A DNA stretch of 64,000 nt from Methanofollis aquaemaris (GCF_017357525.1 NZ_CP036172.1:1214561-1278560), one strand, 5' to 3'; positions 8,494 through 17,630 are shown, counted from the first letter of the stretch. The notes: generated by a model from the letters alone, not told the origin. A program made the numbers and translations.

Positions 8494-10802
8494 AACGATT
8501 TTACGCCCTCCTTGCCGGGGCCATCAACACCAGACCGTTCGCCGTGCTCGGGATCGCGGCGGCCGTCTTCATGCTCGCCCTCTTCGGCCTCTCGATGGTG
8601 GGCATGGAGACCGGGGACGACACGTACATCGACAAGAGCACTCCAAGAGGCGCGACGCTCGCCCATTACGCCGACACCTACGGTTCCGACGCCATCATGC
8701 TCATCTTCGAGAGCGACGACGTCGCCGACCCCGAGGTGCTCGCCTACATCGACAGTCTCGAAGACGACATCAGGAACGAGCAGTACGTCGATCAGGTCTC
8801 GGGCATACCCGACCTGATGAAACAGGCGAACGGCGGCACCATGCCCACCTCACAGGGCGAGGTGAACGCCGTCCTGGCCCGGGCACCGCCCGGCACCCTC
8901 GACCGTTACCTCCCCTCCAGACTCATGACCATCGTCAGCATCACCATCCAGCCCGGTGTTGCAAGCAGTGTCCAGGAGCAGGTGCTCGACAATGTCAGGA
9001 CGGTCATCGACATCTCCGAACCGCCGGCCGGGATCTCGGTCACGGTCTCGGGGAGTCCGGCGTTCTCGCAGGAGATGGGAGAGGAGATGGGACAGTCGAT
9101 GGGCATGCTCATCCTGGCGGCGATGCTCCTGATGGTCCTTGCCGTGACATTCCTCTTCTCCCATGTGCGTTACCGTCTCCTCCCGGTCTTCATCGTGGGG
9201 ACCGGCCTGCTCCTCACCTTCGGGTTCATGGGGCTCGCAGGTATCCCGATCAGCATGACGGTCATCGGCGCCTTCCCGGTGCTCATCGGGATCGGGATCG
9301 ACTATGCGATCCAGTTCCATTCCAGGTTCGACGAGGAGCGGAGGCACGCCACCATCCCCGAAGCGGTGACGGCGACGGTCACCAGGTCGGGGCCGTCGGT
9401 GCTCATCGCCATGGTGGCGACGTCGCTCGGGTTCATCGCCATGTTCGTCTCACCGGTTCCGATGGTCGCGGACTTCGGGGTCACCTGCACCATCGGCGTC
9501 GTCTCCTGTTATCTTGCGGCGCTCGTGATCGTCCCGGTCTTCGGGACCGTCATGAAATACCGGCCGAAAGAGGGGGTCGGAAAACTCGATGATGTGGAGG
9601 CCTGCGAACTTGACTGGGAGGGGTGCGAGGAGGAACCTCCGCACACCGCAGGTTCGCGCGGCTCGCTCATCGAGCGTTACAACCATCTCCTCGGGAAGAG
9701 CGCGTTCTGGATCGCGAAAAACCCGGTTCCGGTCCTCCTGATCTTCGGGCTCGTCGCCTTTGGCGGGATCTATCTGGACCAGGATGTCCCGATCAATGCC
9801 GACGAGGAGACTTTTGTCCCGCAGGACATGCCCGCACTCCAGGACATGAAGAAAGTGACCAGGACGATGGGGGCGACGAACACGGTCCCGATCATCGTAA
9901 CCGGCGACGATGTGCTCGGCATGGATACTCTCGAATGGATCGACGAGTTCGGGGCGTACGAGGTGCGGACCAACGAGAAGATCACCGGCGTCACGAGCAT
10001 CGCCACCCTGATCCGGCAGTACAACAACGGCGTCCTCCCGGCGACCGAGAGCGAGGTCGGGGCGGTGCTTGCCGCGGTTCCCCAGGAGACGAAGGGGCGG
10101 TACCTCAACGGCGGGATGGAAGCGGTGATGGAGTTCACCACCGTCGACATGGAACTGGACGCGGCAAGGTCGATGATCCAGAACGTGGAGAAGGATGTCG
10201 AGTGGATGGAGGCCCCGCCGGGGACGCATGCCAGGGTGACCGGCGGCACTGAGATGTTCGCCTCGCTCATGGACGATATCGCTCACTCGAAGACGATGAT
10301 GGTCCTCGCAGGGTTTGTCTTCATCCTCGCCTTCCTCCTCCTGGTGTACCGGAGAGTAAACGCCGTCACCCCCATCATCCCGATCGTCATGATCGTCGGG
10401 TGGAACGGGGCGATCATGTACTTCCTCGGCCTCGACTACACCCCGATGACCGCCACCCTCGGGTCCATGACCATCGGGGTGGCCTCGGAGTACACGATCC
10501 TGATCATGGAGCGGTGCGAGGAGGAACTTGCCAGGGGTCTCGACATTTACGAGGCGATCCAGACGAGCGTCCAGAAGATCGGGACGGCCGTCACGGTCTC
10601 GGGGATGACCACGGTCTTCGGGTTCTCGGCGCTGACGCTCTCGGCCTTCAACATCATCTCGAACTTCGGGATCGTGACGGTGATCACCGTCGGGTTCTCG
10701 CTGGTGGGAGCGATCCTGGTCATGCCGGCGGTTCTCTCGTTGATGTACCGCTTCACCCACCGCCGGGACGGTGGGGGGCAGCAGGCGGGAGTGGCGGCGT
10801 AG
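8490..10802 (+). CDS. RND-superfamily (HAE3/MMPL type) exporter
   Basis: A 770-residue transporter built from two homologous halves. Each half has one membrane helix, a large outer loop and a five-helix bundle. The first helix is at about 17-36 and the second bundle begins near 600. The outer loops carry the paired signatures DDTYIDKSTPRG and NADEETFVPQDMPALQDM, typical of the archaeal and bacterial HAE3 branch. Conserved membrane text includes GIGIDYAIQFHSRFDEER in half one and the related TIGVASEYTILIMERCEEE in half two. RND pumps export lipids, amphiphiles or drugs with the ion gradient; the cargo here is unknown. It is translationally coupled (ATGA) to the small upstream gene. Confidence 0.9.
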   Translation: MKRFYALLAGAINTRPFAVLGIAAAVFMLALFGLSMVGMETGDDTYIDKSTPRGATLAHYADTYGSDAIMLIFESDDVADPEVLAYIDSLEDDIRNEQYVDQVSGIPDLMKQANGGTMPTSQGEVNAVLARAPPGTLDRYLPSRLMTIVSITIQPGVASSVQEQVLDNVRTVIDISEPPAGISVTVSGSPAFSQEMGEEMGQSMGMLILAAMLLMVLAVTFLFSHVRYRLLPVFIVGTGLLLTFGFMGLAGIPISMTVIGAFPVLIGIGIDYAIQFHSRFDEERRHATIPEAVTATVTRSGPSVLIAMVATSLGFIAMFVSPVPMVADFGVTCTIGVVSCYLAALVIVPVFGTVMKYRPKEGVGKLDDVEACELDWEGCEEEPPHTAGSRGSLIERYNHLLGKSAFWIAKNPVPVLLIFGLVAFGGIYLDQDVPINADEETFVPQDMPALQDMKKVTRTMGATNTVPIIVTGDDVLGMDTLEWIDEFGAYEVRTNEKITGVTSIATLIRQYNNGVLPATESEVGAVLAAVPQETKGRYLNGGMEAVMEFTTVDMELDAARSMIQNVEKDVEWMEAPPGTHARVTGGTEMFASLMDDIAHSKTMMVLAGFVFILAFLLLVYRRVNAVTPIIPIVMIVGWNGAIMYFLGLDYTPMTATLGSMTIGVASEYTILIMERCEEELARGLDIYEAIQTSVQKIGTAVTVSGMTTVFGFSALTLSAFNIISNFGIVTVITVGFSLVGAILVMPAVLSLMYRFTHRRDGGGQQAGVAA

Positions 10803-10839
10803 TGAGTGAACGACAGAAATTTTTGACCGTGAAGAAATG

Positions 10840-11225
10840 GTCCGTACGGGTTTTTGTGCGGGGGTCGACCACCCCCCGGATCCCCGCGTGAAGAAAAGCC
10901 CGAAAAGACATCTCCCTCCCGATCACCTGCCGTCCCCCCCCCCTCAACCGTTCCTGCTCTCACGCCTTCCCACACCATACGCATCGGGATTGCGATAGGG
11001 ACGGGAAGGCAGAGGAGAGAGATTCATGGGGGGCCCGCCCCCATCAAAGAATTTTCATCGCCCTCTTGCGTAGGAGGACGTTGCCCCCCAACCCCCCACG
11101 GACGAAGATGGCCGGGGAGCAGTGAGGTGCTCGGTTCACGTCACCCTCGCTGTCATGAGGAGAGGGATCTAAGGTTTTCCATGAAAAGTTATTCATCAAA
11201 TATGTCTGAGGCGTGCCCTTGACCC
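10840..11225. repeat. Diverged fragments of the dispersed repeat
   Basis: C-like pieces (GGGGGCCCGCCCCCATCAAA; GAGGACGTTGCCCCCCAACC, then ACGAAGATGGCCGGG) and a short A-like piece (ATGTCTGAGGCGTGCCCTTG). This and the next copy fill most of the 995-base space between the RND exporter and tRNA-His, where I see no gene. Confidence 0.5.
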
Positions 11226-11340
11226 ATAGGGAATTACCATGAAAATGATCCAGAATATCTGCTCAGTAGTGGTGAATAAATTTTTGACCGTCCCGAGCCT
11301 CCGCATGACTGATACACAGAGGCCAAAGACATCTTCTGAA

Positions 11341-11680
11341 TGATCAGCCCTCTGCCTTCCCAGCCCTATCTTCATCCCGGGGGTCCGGGGGCAGCGCCCC
11401 CGGCGCGATTCATGGGGGAAGGCACGTCGATCAGAAGGGCCGCCCCGCCAGAAGAACGAGAAAATTTACCCTGCTCTCTCTCGCCGGGGGGAGACCCCCC
11501 GGACCCCCCCGATGAAGATAGCCGAGGGGCGGCAATTGAACAATATCCTTCAGGTGCCCGGTTGCAAGGAGAGGAATCAAGTATCCCTCTCTACTCAGGA
11601 GAACTGCAGCGAGAAATATTCAACCGCACATGCTTGAGCCCGGGGTTCATGCCTGATTCAACAGAGCCCGGCAATCCTTG
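11341..11680. repeat. Dispersed composite repeat, full B-C-A(-) copy
   Basis: B (GCCTTCCCAGCCCTATCTTC, then the CCGGGGGCAGCGCCCCCGG hairpin), a linker, C (the CCGGGGGGAGACCCCCCGG hairpin with a GATAGCCGAGGGGCGGC tail) and A on the minus strand (ATGCTTGAGCCCGGGGTTCA). About 120 bases downstream of tRNA-His, in the same orientation. Confidence 0.8.
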
Positions 11681-11797
11681 AGTGAATATCCCGCATGGTC
11701 TGCACAGACGGCCTGTCGTCTCCTCGGTTTTCCTTCTGAAATTCACACCGAGAAGAAAACCATCTTCACTCACACAGAAATCGATCGAAAACAAGAG

Positions 11798-11870
11798 GGC
11801 CGGGGCCGAGATTTGAACCCGGGTCGGGGGATCCACAGTCCCCTAGGATGACCAACTACCCTACCCCGGC
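11798..11870 (-). tRNA. tRNA-His (anticodon GTG)
   Basis: On the minus strand a full cloverleaf can be drawn. The acceptor stem is GCCGGGG with CCCCGGC, the anticodon stem GGGGA with UCCCC holds loop CUGUGGA (anticodon GUG), and the T arm is CCGGG-UUCAAAU-CUCGG. The discriminator base 73 is C, as expected for archaeal tRNA-His. The base just before G1 is T rather than G, so the extra G-1 that identifies tRNA-His seems not to be encoded. No intron and no encoded CCA. Confidence 0.95.
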
Positions 11871-12008
11871 AAAAGGCTTCTACTATGTTGCATGCCACCA
11901 CACATTAACCTATCGACACAACACGGCGACAGAACGCGGGTCTGCCGGGATCCGGCCATCATACAGGGGCGTGCGCGAAGGTGGGAGAGCATTAATAGGG
12001 GGAGGCGC

Positions 12009-12018
12009 CTTAATATAG
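12009..12018 (+). promoter_or_regulatory. Probable TATA box of infB
   Basis: CTTAATATAG lies in an otherwise GC-rich stretch between the divergent tRNA-His and infB. Transcription would start near 12040, giving infB a leader of about 130 bases before the ATG at 12170. Confidence 0.4.
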
Positions 12019-12169
12019 TCAAAAACCTGCCTCCAGGGAAAGGCAGGTGTTTTGCGAGCGTGTAGGACGGCACCGGTTCTTCGGCGGGCAAAAAATATCC
12101 CGGTCGCCGTTCACCGACCCGCCGGAGAGAGGCGTTGCAGACCAGTGCATAAAAGGGGGCGTGGAACCA

Positions 12170-13981
12170 ATGGGGAAAAAGAAAAAAAAGGAATCACAGA
12201 AGAGCGAAGGACCCGCGATCAGGACACCGATCGTCTGCGTCCTCGGACATGTCGACCATGGCAAGACCTCACTCCTCGACTGGATCAGGGGCTCCTCGGT
12301 GACCGCCGGCGAGGCCGGGGCGATCACCCAGCACATCGGAGCGACGATCGTCCCCCTCGATGCCATCCAGAAGATGAGCGGCACGTTTGAAAAACTGCAT
12401 TTCAATGTCCCCGGCCTGCTCTTCATCGACACCCCCGGCCACCACGCCTTCACGACGCTCCGCGCCCGGGGCGGCGCCCTCGCCGACATGGCCATCCTGG
12501 TCGTGGACATCAACGAAGGTTTCCAGCCGCAGACCATCGAGGCCCTTGAGATCCTCAGGACCTACCGCACCCCCTTCGTCGTGGCCGCCACCAAGATCGA
12601 CCGGATCCACGGATGGCGGGTGAACGAGAACGCACCCTTCAGAAAGACCTTCGAGACCCAGGGCGACCGCGTGAAGATGGACCTGGAGAACAAGACCTAC
12701 GAGTTGATCGGCACCCTCTCCGAGAAGGGCTTCAACTGTGAACGCTTCGACCGGGTCTCTGACTTCGCCAAAAACATCGCCATCGTCCCGGTCTCGGGAG
12801 TCACCGGAGAAGGCGTGCCCGACCTGCTCCTCATGCTCATCGGCCTTGCCCAGCGGTACATGACCGAAGCGCTCGAAGTCTCGGTCGAAGGCCCCGGCGC
12901 GGGGACCGTCCTCGAGGTGAAGGAGGAGCGCGGCCTCGGGATGACCCTCGACGTCATCCTGTACGACGGCACCCTCTCGGTAGGAGACGAGGTCGCCATC
13001 GCCACCTCAGACGGCGTGGTCAACACCAAGATCCGTTCCCTTCTCAAGCCACGGCCCATGTCGGAGATCCTGGTCGAGGAGAAGTTCGAGCGGGTGAAAT
13101 CGGTCACCGCCGCCTCAGGGATCAAGGTCGCCGCACCCAAACTCGAAAACGTCATCGCGGGATCGCCGCTGCGGGCCATCCCCGGTCCCGAGGAGATCGA
13201 CGCCATCAACGAGGAGGTACGCCGGGAGGTCGAGGAGATCCATGTAGACCTCTCAGAGGAAGGGATCTTCATCAAGGCCGACACCATCGGAGCCCTCGAA
13301 GCCCTTGCCAAAGAACTCGAAGGGCACGGGATAAAGATCATGAAGGCCGAGGTCGGGCCGGTGAGCAGACACGATCTCATCGAGGTCGAGACGATCAAAG
13401 AACCTTTAAACGCTGTCCTCCTCGCCTTCAACACCCCCCTTCTCCCGGATGCCGTCGACATCCTCAAGCACCCGACCTGCAAGATCTCGGTCTTCGTCGG
13501 CGATGTCATCTATAAACTCATCGACGATTACACCGAGTGGGTCAAGGAACAGAAACGCAAGATCGAAGCCCAGCGTTTCGAGCAGATCATCCTGCCGGCC
13601 AAGATCACCATCCTCGAAGGGTGCATCTTCAGACAGAGCAACCCGGCCGTGGTCGGGATCAGAGTGCTCGGCGGGAAACTGAGGAGCGGAGTGAAGTTGA
13701 TGCGCAGGGACGGCAAAGCGATCGGTCAGATCAAGACCATCCAGGTCGCGCAGGAGAATGTCCCTGTGGCAGATGCCGGAGCCGAGGTCGCAGTCTCGAT
13801 CGAAGGCGTAACCGTCGGACGCCAGATCAATGAGAAAGACGATCTCTATGCATACATCCCGGAAAATCATGTCAAAGTCCTGGAAACCGAGATGATCTCG
13901 ACCCTGAACCCGGGGATGCGCGAGGTGCTCGAAGAGTACACCACGATCAGAAGGAAGGACAATCCCTTCTGGGGCAAGTAG
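12170..13981 (+). CDS. infB: Translation initiation factor aIF5B (IF-2 family GTPase)
   Basis: A 603-residue GTPase that helps join ribosomal subunits and place initiator tRNA. The G domain is at the N terminus: [12 protein letters not shown] (P loop, G1), DTPGHHAF (G3) and ATKIDRI (G4), followed by beta-barrel domains, a middle domain with the [17 protein letters not shown] element common to aIF5B, and a C-terminal barrel ([18 protein letters not shown]). ATG 12170 begins the usual archaeal start (MGKKKKK) and has a G-rich stretch upstream; an in-frame extension to 12047 would put odd sequence before it. No intein interrupts the P loop. It is followed by rps6e after 72 bases. Confidence 0.95.
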   Translation: MGKKKKKESQKSEGPAIRTPIVCVLGHVDHGKTSLLDWIRGSSVTAGEAGAITQHIGATIVPLDAIQKMSGTFEKLHFNVPGLLFIDTPGHHAFTTLRARGGALADMAILVVDINEGFQPQTIEALEILRTYRTPFVVAATKIDRIHGWRVNENAPFRKTFETQGDRVKMDLENKTYELIGTLSEKGFNCERFDRVSDFAKNIAIVPVSGVTGEGVPDLLLMLIGLAQRYMTEALEVSVEGPGAGTVLEVKEERGLGMTLDVILYDGTLSVGDEVAIATSDGVVNTKIRSLLKPRPMSEILVEEKFERVKSVTAASGIKVAAPKLENVIAGSPLRAIPGPEEIDAINEEVRREVEEIHVDLSEEGIFIKADTIGALEALAKELEGHGIKIMKAEVGPVSRHDLIEVETIKEPLNAVLLAFNTPLLPDAVDILKHPTCKISVFVGDVIYKLIDDYTEWVKEQKRKIEAQRFEQIILPAKITILEGCIFRQSNPAVVGIRVLGGKLRSGVKLMRRDGKAIGQIKTIQVAQENVPVADAGAEVAVSIEGVTVGRQINEKDDLYAYIPENHVKVLETEMISTLNPGMREVLEEYTTIRRKDNPFWGK

Positions 13982-14053
13982 TATTTAATAATGGTATCAT
14001 CCAATTTTATAGACAGGTTCTGATAGTATCAGGATGAGAAGGAGTCAGAGATA

Positions 14054-14458
14054 ATGGTCGATTTCAAAGTTGTCGTTTCAGACAGAAAGGCGGGCCGCGC
14101 CTACAATATTGAGGCCAGCGGGGCAGCTGCCTCCGGATTTGTCGGGAAGAAGATCGGCGACGAGGTAGACGGCACGCCTCTCGGGCTTGCGGGTTACACG
14201 CTCCAGATCTCCGGCGGCTCTGACAAGACCGGGATCGCAGCCAGAAAAGATCTTCCGGGCGCAGGCCGCAGGCGGATCCTCCTCTCGGATGGCTTCGGGT
14301 TCCACCCTGAACTCGATGGCGAGCGGCGCAGGAAGACGGTCAGGGGCAACGAAGTCACGCAGGACTTCGTCCAGATCAACACCGTCGTCTCGGCATACGG
14401 GGCTCAGACTCTCGAAGAGATCTTCGGGAAGTCTGAGGAAGAAACGGCTGCAGAGTAA
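14054..14458 (+). CDS. rps6e: Small ribosomal subunit protein eS6
   Basis: A 134-residue protein, the usual archaeal length. It begins FKVVVSDRKAGRAYNIEASG and carries the conserved core GKKIGDEVDG, GYTLQISGGSDKTG and a basic GERRRKTVRGNEV. It is a small-subunit ribosomal protein shared by archaea and eukaryotes. GGAG lies about 10 bases before the ATG. A TATA-like ATTTAATA near 13983-13990, just after infB, suggests its own promoter, although read-through from infB is also possible. Two strong hairpins follow the gene. Confidence 0.95.
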   Translation: MVDFKVVVSDRKAGRAYNIEASGAAASGFVGKKIGDEVDGTPLGLAGYTLQISGGSDKTGIAARKDLPGAGRRRILLSDGFGFHPELDGERRRKTVRGNEVTQDFVQINTVVSAYGAQTLEEIFGKSEEETAAE

Positions 14459-14501
14459 AAATAAAACCATCTCGCAGGTTGAAAGGGGCGGAGCGGGAAT
14501 T

Positions 14502-14524
14502 GTGCACCTCCAGGAGAGGTGCAC
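14502..14524 (+). terminator. Perfect 9-bp hairpin downstream of rps6e
   Basis: GTGCACCTC and GAGGTGCAC are perfect reverse complements around a five-base loop, 44 bases after the rps6e stop. A further GTGCAACTCTTTT follows. It could be a terminator or a processed 3' RNA element. Confidence 0.4.
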
Positions 14525-14580
14525 AGGTGCAACTCTTTTGTATGTCTGTGCAAAGCCCCCTTTCAGAGCAGGGAGAACAC

Positions 14581-14601
14581 GGCACAACCGGAGGTTGTGC
14601 C
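14581..14601 (+). terminator. Second perfect 9-bp hairpin followed by T-rich sequence
   Basis: GGCACAACC and GGTTGTGCC pair perfectly around GGA. A T-rich run (GGTTTTGTTTTTC, then ATTTTT) follows within 15-35 bases, after which a copy of the dispersed repeat begins. T-runs are the usual archaeal terminators, so this probably ends the infB-rps6e transcripts. Confidence 0.5.
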
Positions 14602-14630
14602 GGATCAGAAAAGGTTTTGTTTTTCGGGAT

Positions 14631-15060
14631 TTTTAGAATCAGGCATGAGCCAGGGGCACGCCTCAGGCATACGGGATGGAAATTACTCGTCGCTCGATCT
14701 CCGGGTGTTGAAATCGTTTCGATCCCTCTTTTCAGGACATAGGATCGGTGGAGGGCCCGTTCAATCGCCGCCCCCCGGTGCGAGACGACGGTGAAGATTC
14801 TACGATTGAGGGCGGCACGTCGGATCATCACTGCCTGTCTTCCCGCCCCTATCACAATCCCGAGGGGTCCGGGTGCAGCGCCCCCAATGCAAGGAAGGGT
14901 GGAAGGCAGACGATCAGAAGGGTTGCTCCAACAAAAGGATGAAGAATGCGAACCTGCTCCCTCCCCCCGACAGGAGAGAGCGGTTCAGAATTCCTGGAAA
15001 AAAGCGCTTCGAACCGGGGGGATGTTCAACCCCCCCGCCACTTCCGGGATATGCTCCGTG
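14631..15060. repeat. Dispersed composite repeat, A(+) with B, after rps6e
   Basis: A (TTAGAATCAGGCATGAGCCA, then GCACGCCTCAGGCATACGGG), then CAATCGCCGCCCCCCGGTGC with the C hairpin apparently lost, the linker GAAGATTCTACGATTGAGGG, and a B module (CCCCTATCACAATCCCGAGG). It follows the rps6e hairpins and a T-run. The rest of the space up to 15070 shows no gene. Confidence 0.75.
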
Positions 15061-15069
15061 AAAACCCGT

Positions 15070-15534
15070 TCACTTCTTTCCTGTGACTCCTTTTCGAATC
15101 TCAGGCAGGAGATCATTCCACTCCACACCATAGCGCCGGGCAAGCAGAACCGCCGCGGCGCCGGCCCGGAGTTTGCCGTCGAACTCCTCGTCGATCACCT
15201 GGTTCATCTCCGCAACCACCTCACCGGGTTCGCGCTCCACAGCCGCAGCGATCCGTTCGACGAGATCATGGCAGGGATCAGGGGCATCGAAGACTTCGGG
15301 ACCGGGCCTGAAACCCAGCGGTATCGCAACGGCCGAGACATCAAAGAGCGGCGAGACGATACCTTCCCCCACCTTCACCATCCCGGCCTCCTCTGCCAGA
15401 CGGAGGACGGCATTGGCCTGGTCGACGTTCATCCATTTCCGATCCAGGGCAAGGAAAAAGACAAACTGGCTCCGTTCCATCTCCCCTTTGTGCATCTGCT
15501 TGAAGGGGGCCGCGACCGTGACCTGGAGACTCAC
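15070..15534 (-). CDS. DUF2240 family protein
   Basis: A 154-residue archaeal protein of unknown function. The opening (VTVAAPFKQMHKGEMERSQF), the central FDVSAVAIPLGFRP and the helical C-terminal region match what I remember of DUF2240, a family found in many euryarchaea. No catalytic motif is visible. Its ATG overlaps the stop of the upstream gene by 4 bases (ATGA), so the two are co-translated. Confidence 0.75.
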   Translation of the reverse strand: MSLQVTVAAPFKQMHKGEMERSQFVFFLALDRKWMNVDQANAVLRLAEEAGMVKVGEGIVSPLFDVSAVAIPLGFRPGPEVFDAPDPCHDLVERIAAAVEREPGEVVAEMNQVIDEEFDGKLRAGAAAVLLARRYGVEWNDLLPEIRKGVTGKK

Positions 15535-15956
15535 TCGCAGACACCCTTGAGATGATCTCTCACGTCGAGAGCGTCCAGTGACCCGGCAGTCCCTTCTTTG
15601 ACGACAAAGACCTCAGACTGCGGGCCGCGGTCGACGACCCTGACGAGGAAGGTGTTCTCAGAGACCGGCACCCTGCCTTCAGGACGGAGGAGAGTCTCGT
15701 GGATCGAGAACCTGAAGTCCGCCGACTCGGTCACCTCAACGGCGATGTCGGGGAGAAGGTCGACCGGGAGGAAGCGCGTCCGATCGTCGGCGATCTCCAG
15801 GATGAGGTGGTGCTTGAAGAGGTCGGCGCCTTCCCGTCTGTTGGTATGAGTGCGATGGAGGGCGGCAATGGCCCCGATCGCCCGGGGGAAAGGAACCATC
15901 AGAGAGAAATTAAGGTCGAAACGGGTCGGGAAGCGGTAGTACACTCTGCGCATCAT
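15531..15956 (-). CDS. Conserved-looking hypothetical protein coupled to the DUF2240 gene
   Basis: A 141-residue protein with no family recognised. It is a mixed alpha/beta protein, with strands such as FRFSIHETLL and ENTFLVRVVDRG, and no membrane segment. The ATG at 15956 has no Shine-Dalgarno site, but an AT-rich element (GTTATCTGAT on the coding strand, about 27 bases upstream) would suit a leaderless transcript; an internal start at 15899 is possible. The gene ends in an ATGA overlap with the DUF2240 gene and faces away from the DsrE-like gene. Confidence 0.6.
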   Translation of the reverse strand: MMRRVYYRFPTRFDLNFSLMVPFPRAIGAIAALHRTHTNRREGADLFKHHLILEIADDRTRFLPVDLLPDIAVEVTESADFRFSIHETLLRPEGRVPVSENTFLVRVVDRGPQSEVFVVKEGTAGSLDALDVRDHLKGVCE

Positions 15957-16132
15957 AGAGATATGTGCAGGTGGATCAGATAACTTCTGCTAATCATCAT
16001 TGGCCGGTGAGAACAAAGAGGAGGTGAAAGACTTTCCTGTACAACGGCCCGAGAGCCTTCCCGGCCAGCAAGGTATAAGGGCGCAGGGGGAGAGGAGAGG
16101 ATGCCGCCGGGGGGCGGGGGAGAGGATGAAGA

Positions 16133-16471
16133 GTGAAGAGAGTTCAGGCTCTGGTCCACCTTACCGAGGTCGGCAAGGGAGAGGCCGTGATGCGAAATGT
16201 CGAACATCTCCTCGAAGAGTTCGGGAACGAAGTAACCGCCGAAGTCGTGGCAAACGGGGACGGGGTGAAGGCGCTGCTCATCACCGGGCCACACGGGGAG
16301 CAGGTCCGGGCCCTCGCCGAAGTGGGGGTGCGCTTTGCGATCTGTGCCCACAGCACACGAGCCCAGGGCTTCACGCGTGAGGACTTCCCGAGAGTCGTGG
16401 CAGTCGTGCCCTCCGGTGTCGGTGAGATCGTCAGGAGAGAGAACGAGGGGTTTGCGTACATCAGGCCGTGA
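16133..16471 (+). CDS. DsrE/DsrF-like family protein
   Basis: A 112-residue single-domain protein. The pattern VQALVHLTEVGKGEAVMRNV, then TAEVVANGDGVKALL, GVRFAICAHSTRAQGF and a C-terminal VVAVVPSGVGEIVRRENEG, fits the small DsrE-like fold (COG1416 type). Members include sulfur-carrier proteins, and this one has a single cysteine (ICAHS) where a sulfur-relay cysteine often lies. The start is a GTG at 16133 with AGAGG about 7 bases before it; an ATG at 16126 is in another frame. It converges on rps8e, with 27 bases between the stops. Confidence 0.75.
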   Translation: MKRVQALVHLTEVGKGEAVMRNVEHLLEEFGNEVTAEVVANGDGVKALLITGPHGEQVRALAEVGVRFAICAHSTRAQGFTREDFPRVVAVVPSGVGEIVRRENEGFAYIRP

Positions 16472-16498
16472 ACGGCCCCGCAAGAACAGAAAAAAGGG

Positions 16499-16876
16499 TT
16501 ACTCGATCAGCACGGCGTTGACAACGCCATCCTGACCGGGGCGGCTCATGATACGGGCCCGCCCGATTTCAGTTCTGATGATCGCACCCTTCGTGAGAAG
16601 GTTCCGACGGACGTAGTTGATATCTGCCGGGTTCTCTTCCACGTTCTGGATAGCGACTTTCTTTGTTTCACCGGACGCGGGGTTCGAGACGGACGCAAAG
16701 TTGGCACGGAGTGCCCGGACCTTTGTCTCGCCACCGTGAACCCTGACGTTGCGGTTTCTGTTCTCCCCGATGTGGGTTTCAGCCGGAGCCCGACCGCGCT
16801 GGTACCGCCGCCTACCGACTGCCGGGTGGTTTCTCCCACCGGTGAGACGCCGGACAGATCTACCTTGCCACTGTAT
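16499..16876 (-). CDS. rps8e: Small ribosomal subunit protein eS8, with no ATG, GTG or TTG start
   Basis: The minus strand encodes a 125-residue eS8 protein: QWQGRSVRRLTGGRNHPAVG, a basic middle, VAIQNVEENPADINYVRRNL, then TKGAIIRTEIGRARIMSRPG and the terminal NAVLIE. Between the upstream in-frame stop (TGA at 16888-16886) and the first conserved codon the frame reads GGT GAT ATT ATA CAG TGG. The family normally begins M-x-W/Y-Q-G-R, so ATA at 16876 stands where the initiator should be; ATT just before it is the alternative. A strong Shine-Dalgarno (GAGGTGAT) lies right upstream and a TATA box about 50 bases upstream, so the gene looks live. A sequencing error (G to A in ATG) is possible. Confidence 0.9.
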   Translation of the reverse strand: MQWQGRSVRRLTGGRNHPAVGRRRYQRGRAPAETHIGENRNRNVRVHGGETKVRALRANFASVSNPASGETKKVAIQNVEENPADINYVRRNLLTKGAIIRTEIGRARIMSRPGQDGVVNAVLIE

Positions 16877-16926
16877 AATATCACCTCAGGTTATCTTCTG
16901 TGAGACCAGAATCCCATAGAGAGTGC

Positions 16927-16936
16927 TATATATATT
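16927..16936 (-). promoter_or_regulatory. TATA box of rps8e
   Basis: An alternating T/A run (TATATATAT) in the 84-base space between hypB and rps8e. Transcription would start near 16905, leaving a leader of about 30 bases that holds the Shine-Dalgarno of rps8e. It supports separate transcription from hypB. Confidence 0.55.
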
Positions 16937-16960
16937 CAGGCTCTCTGTATTTATTTCTGA

Positions 16961-17608
16961 TCACTTCAGAACGGCATCCAGGAGCGCCGCCATCCCTTCG
17001 CCGGTCTTCATGTTTGTCCGAAAGATCTGCATCTCAGGGTTGTATCGCCGCATGTCGGCCTCCATACGGTCGAGGTCGCAGCCGACCAGGGGTGCGAGGT
17101 CGACTTTGTTGATCACCCCGATGGAGCAGCCCCGGAACATCATCGGGTGCTTGTTCACGACGTCGTCGCCCTCGGTCGAGGAGACGACCACGATCCGCTT
17201 CTCGGCGCCGAGGGCGAAGTCGGTGGGGCAGACCATGTTGCCCACGTTCTCGATGAAGAGTACATCGATGTCGTCGAGGGCGAGGTGGTCGATGGCATGC
17301 TCCACGAGGTGGGCGTCCAGATGGCACTCGGTGCCGGTGTTGGCGTTGACGGCGGGGATGTCGAGAGCGACGATCCGCTTGAAGTCGTCGTCGCCGTAGA
17401 CGTCGCCGGCGATCGCACCCGCGTTCAGACCACGCTCTTTCAGGAGGGGGGAGAGGCGTTCGATCAGCGAGGTCTTGCCCGACCCGATCGCACCGAGGAG
17501 GTCGAAGGCCCGGACTCCGTGTTCCTTGAGGTGGGCGGCATTGGCGGCGGCGAGCCGGTCGTTTGCCGCATACACATCCTTCTCGATCTGGACGTCAATG
17601 TGATGCAT
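16961..17608 (-). CDS. hypB: Hydrogenase nickel incorporation GTPase HypB
   Basis: A 215-residue SIMIBI-class GTPase that supplies nickel during [NiFe]-hydrogenase maturation, working with HypA. Seen motifs are the P loop GAIGSGKTSLIE, the metal-site region NTGTECHLDAH, FIENVGNMVCP (switch/G3 region) and INKVDL (G4). There is no His-rich N-terminal nickel store, only MHH, as is usual in archaea. Methanogens need it for F420-reducing, Mvh/Hdr and membrane hydrogenases. The ATG has no ribosome site and lies 27.5 bp from the centre of the TATA palindrome shared with srp19, so its mRNA is probably leaderless. Confidence 0.95.
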   Translation of the reverse strand: MHHIDVQIEKDVYAANDRLAAANAAHLKEHGVRAFDLLGAIGSGKTSLIERLSPLLKERGLNAGAIAGDVYGDDDFKRIVALDIPAVNANTGTECHLDAHLVEHAIDHLALDDIDVLFIENVGNMVCPTDFALGAEKRIVVVSSTEGDDVVNKHPMMFRGCSIGVINKVDLAPLVGCDLDRMEADMRRYNPEMQIFRTNMKTGEGMAALLDAVLK

Positions 17609-17630
17609 ACATTGAGTATAGAACGTGAGT

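Noticed and set aside
11341-11680. CRISPR array
   Set aside because: The G/C-rich hairpins recur but at irregular distances, with no constant spacer size and no cas genes in the window.
11591-11836. An 81-codon frame across tRNA-His and the A module
   Set aside because: It runs through the tRNA gene and repeat DNA.
16546-16884. A 112-codon ATG/GTG-started frame over rps8e
   Set aside because: It is the shadow of rps8e in another frame; the real product lies one frame over and lacks a usual start codon.
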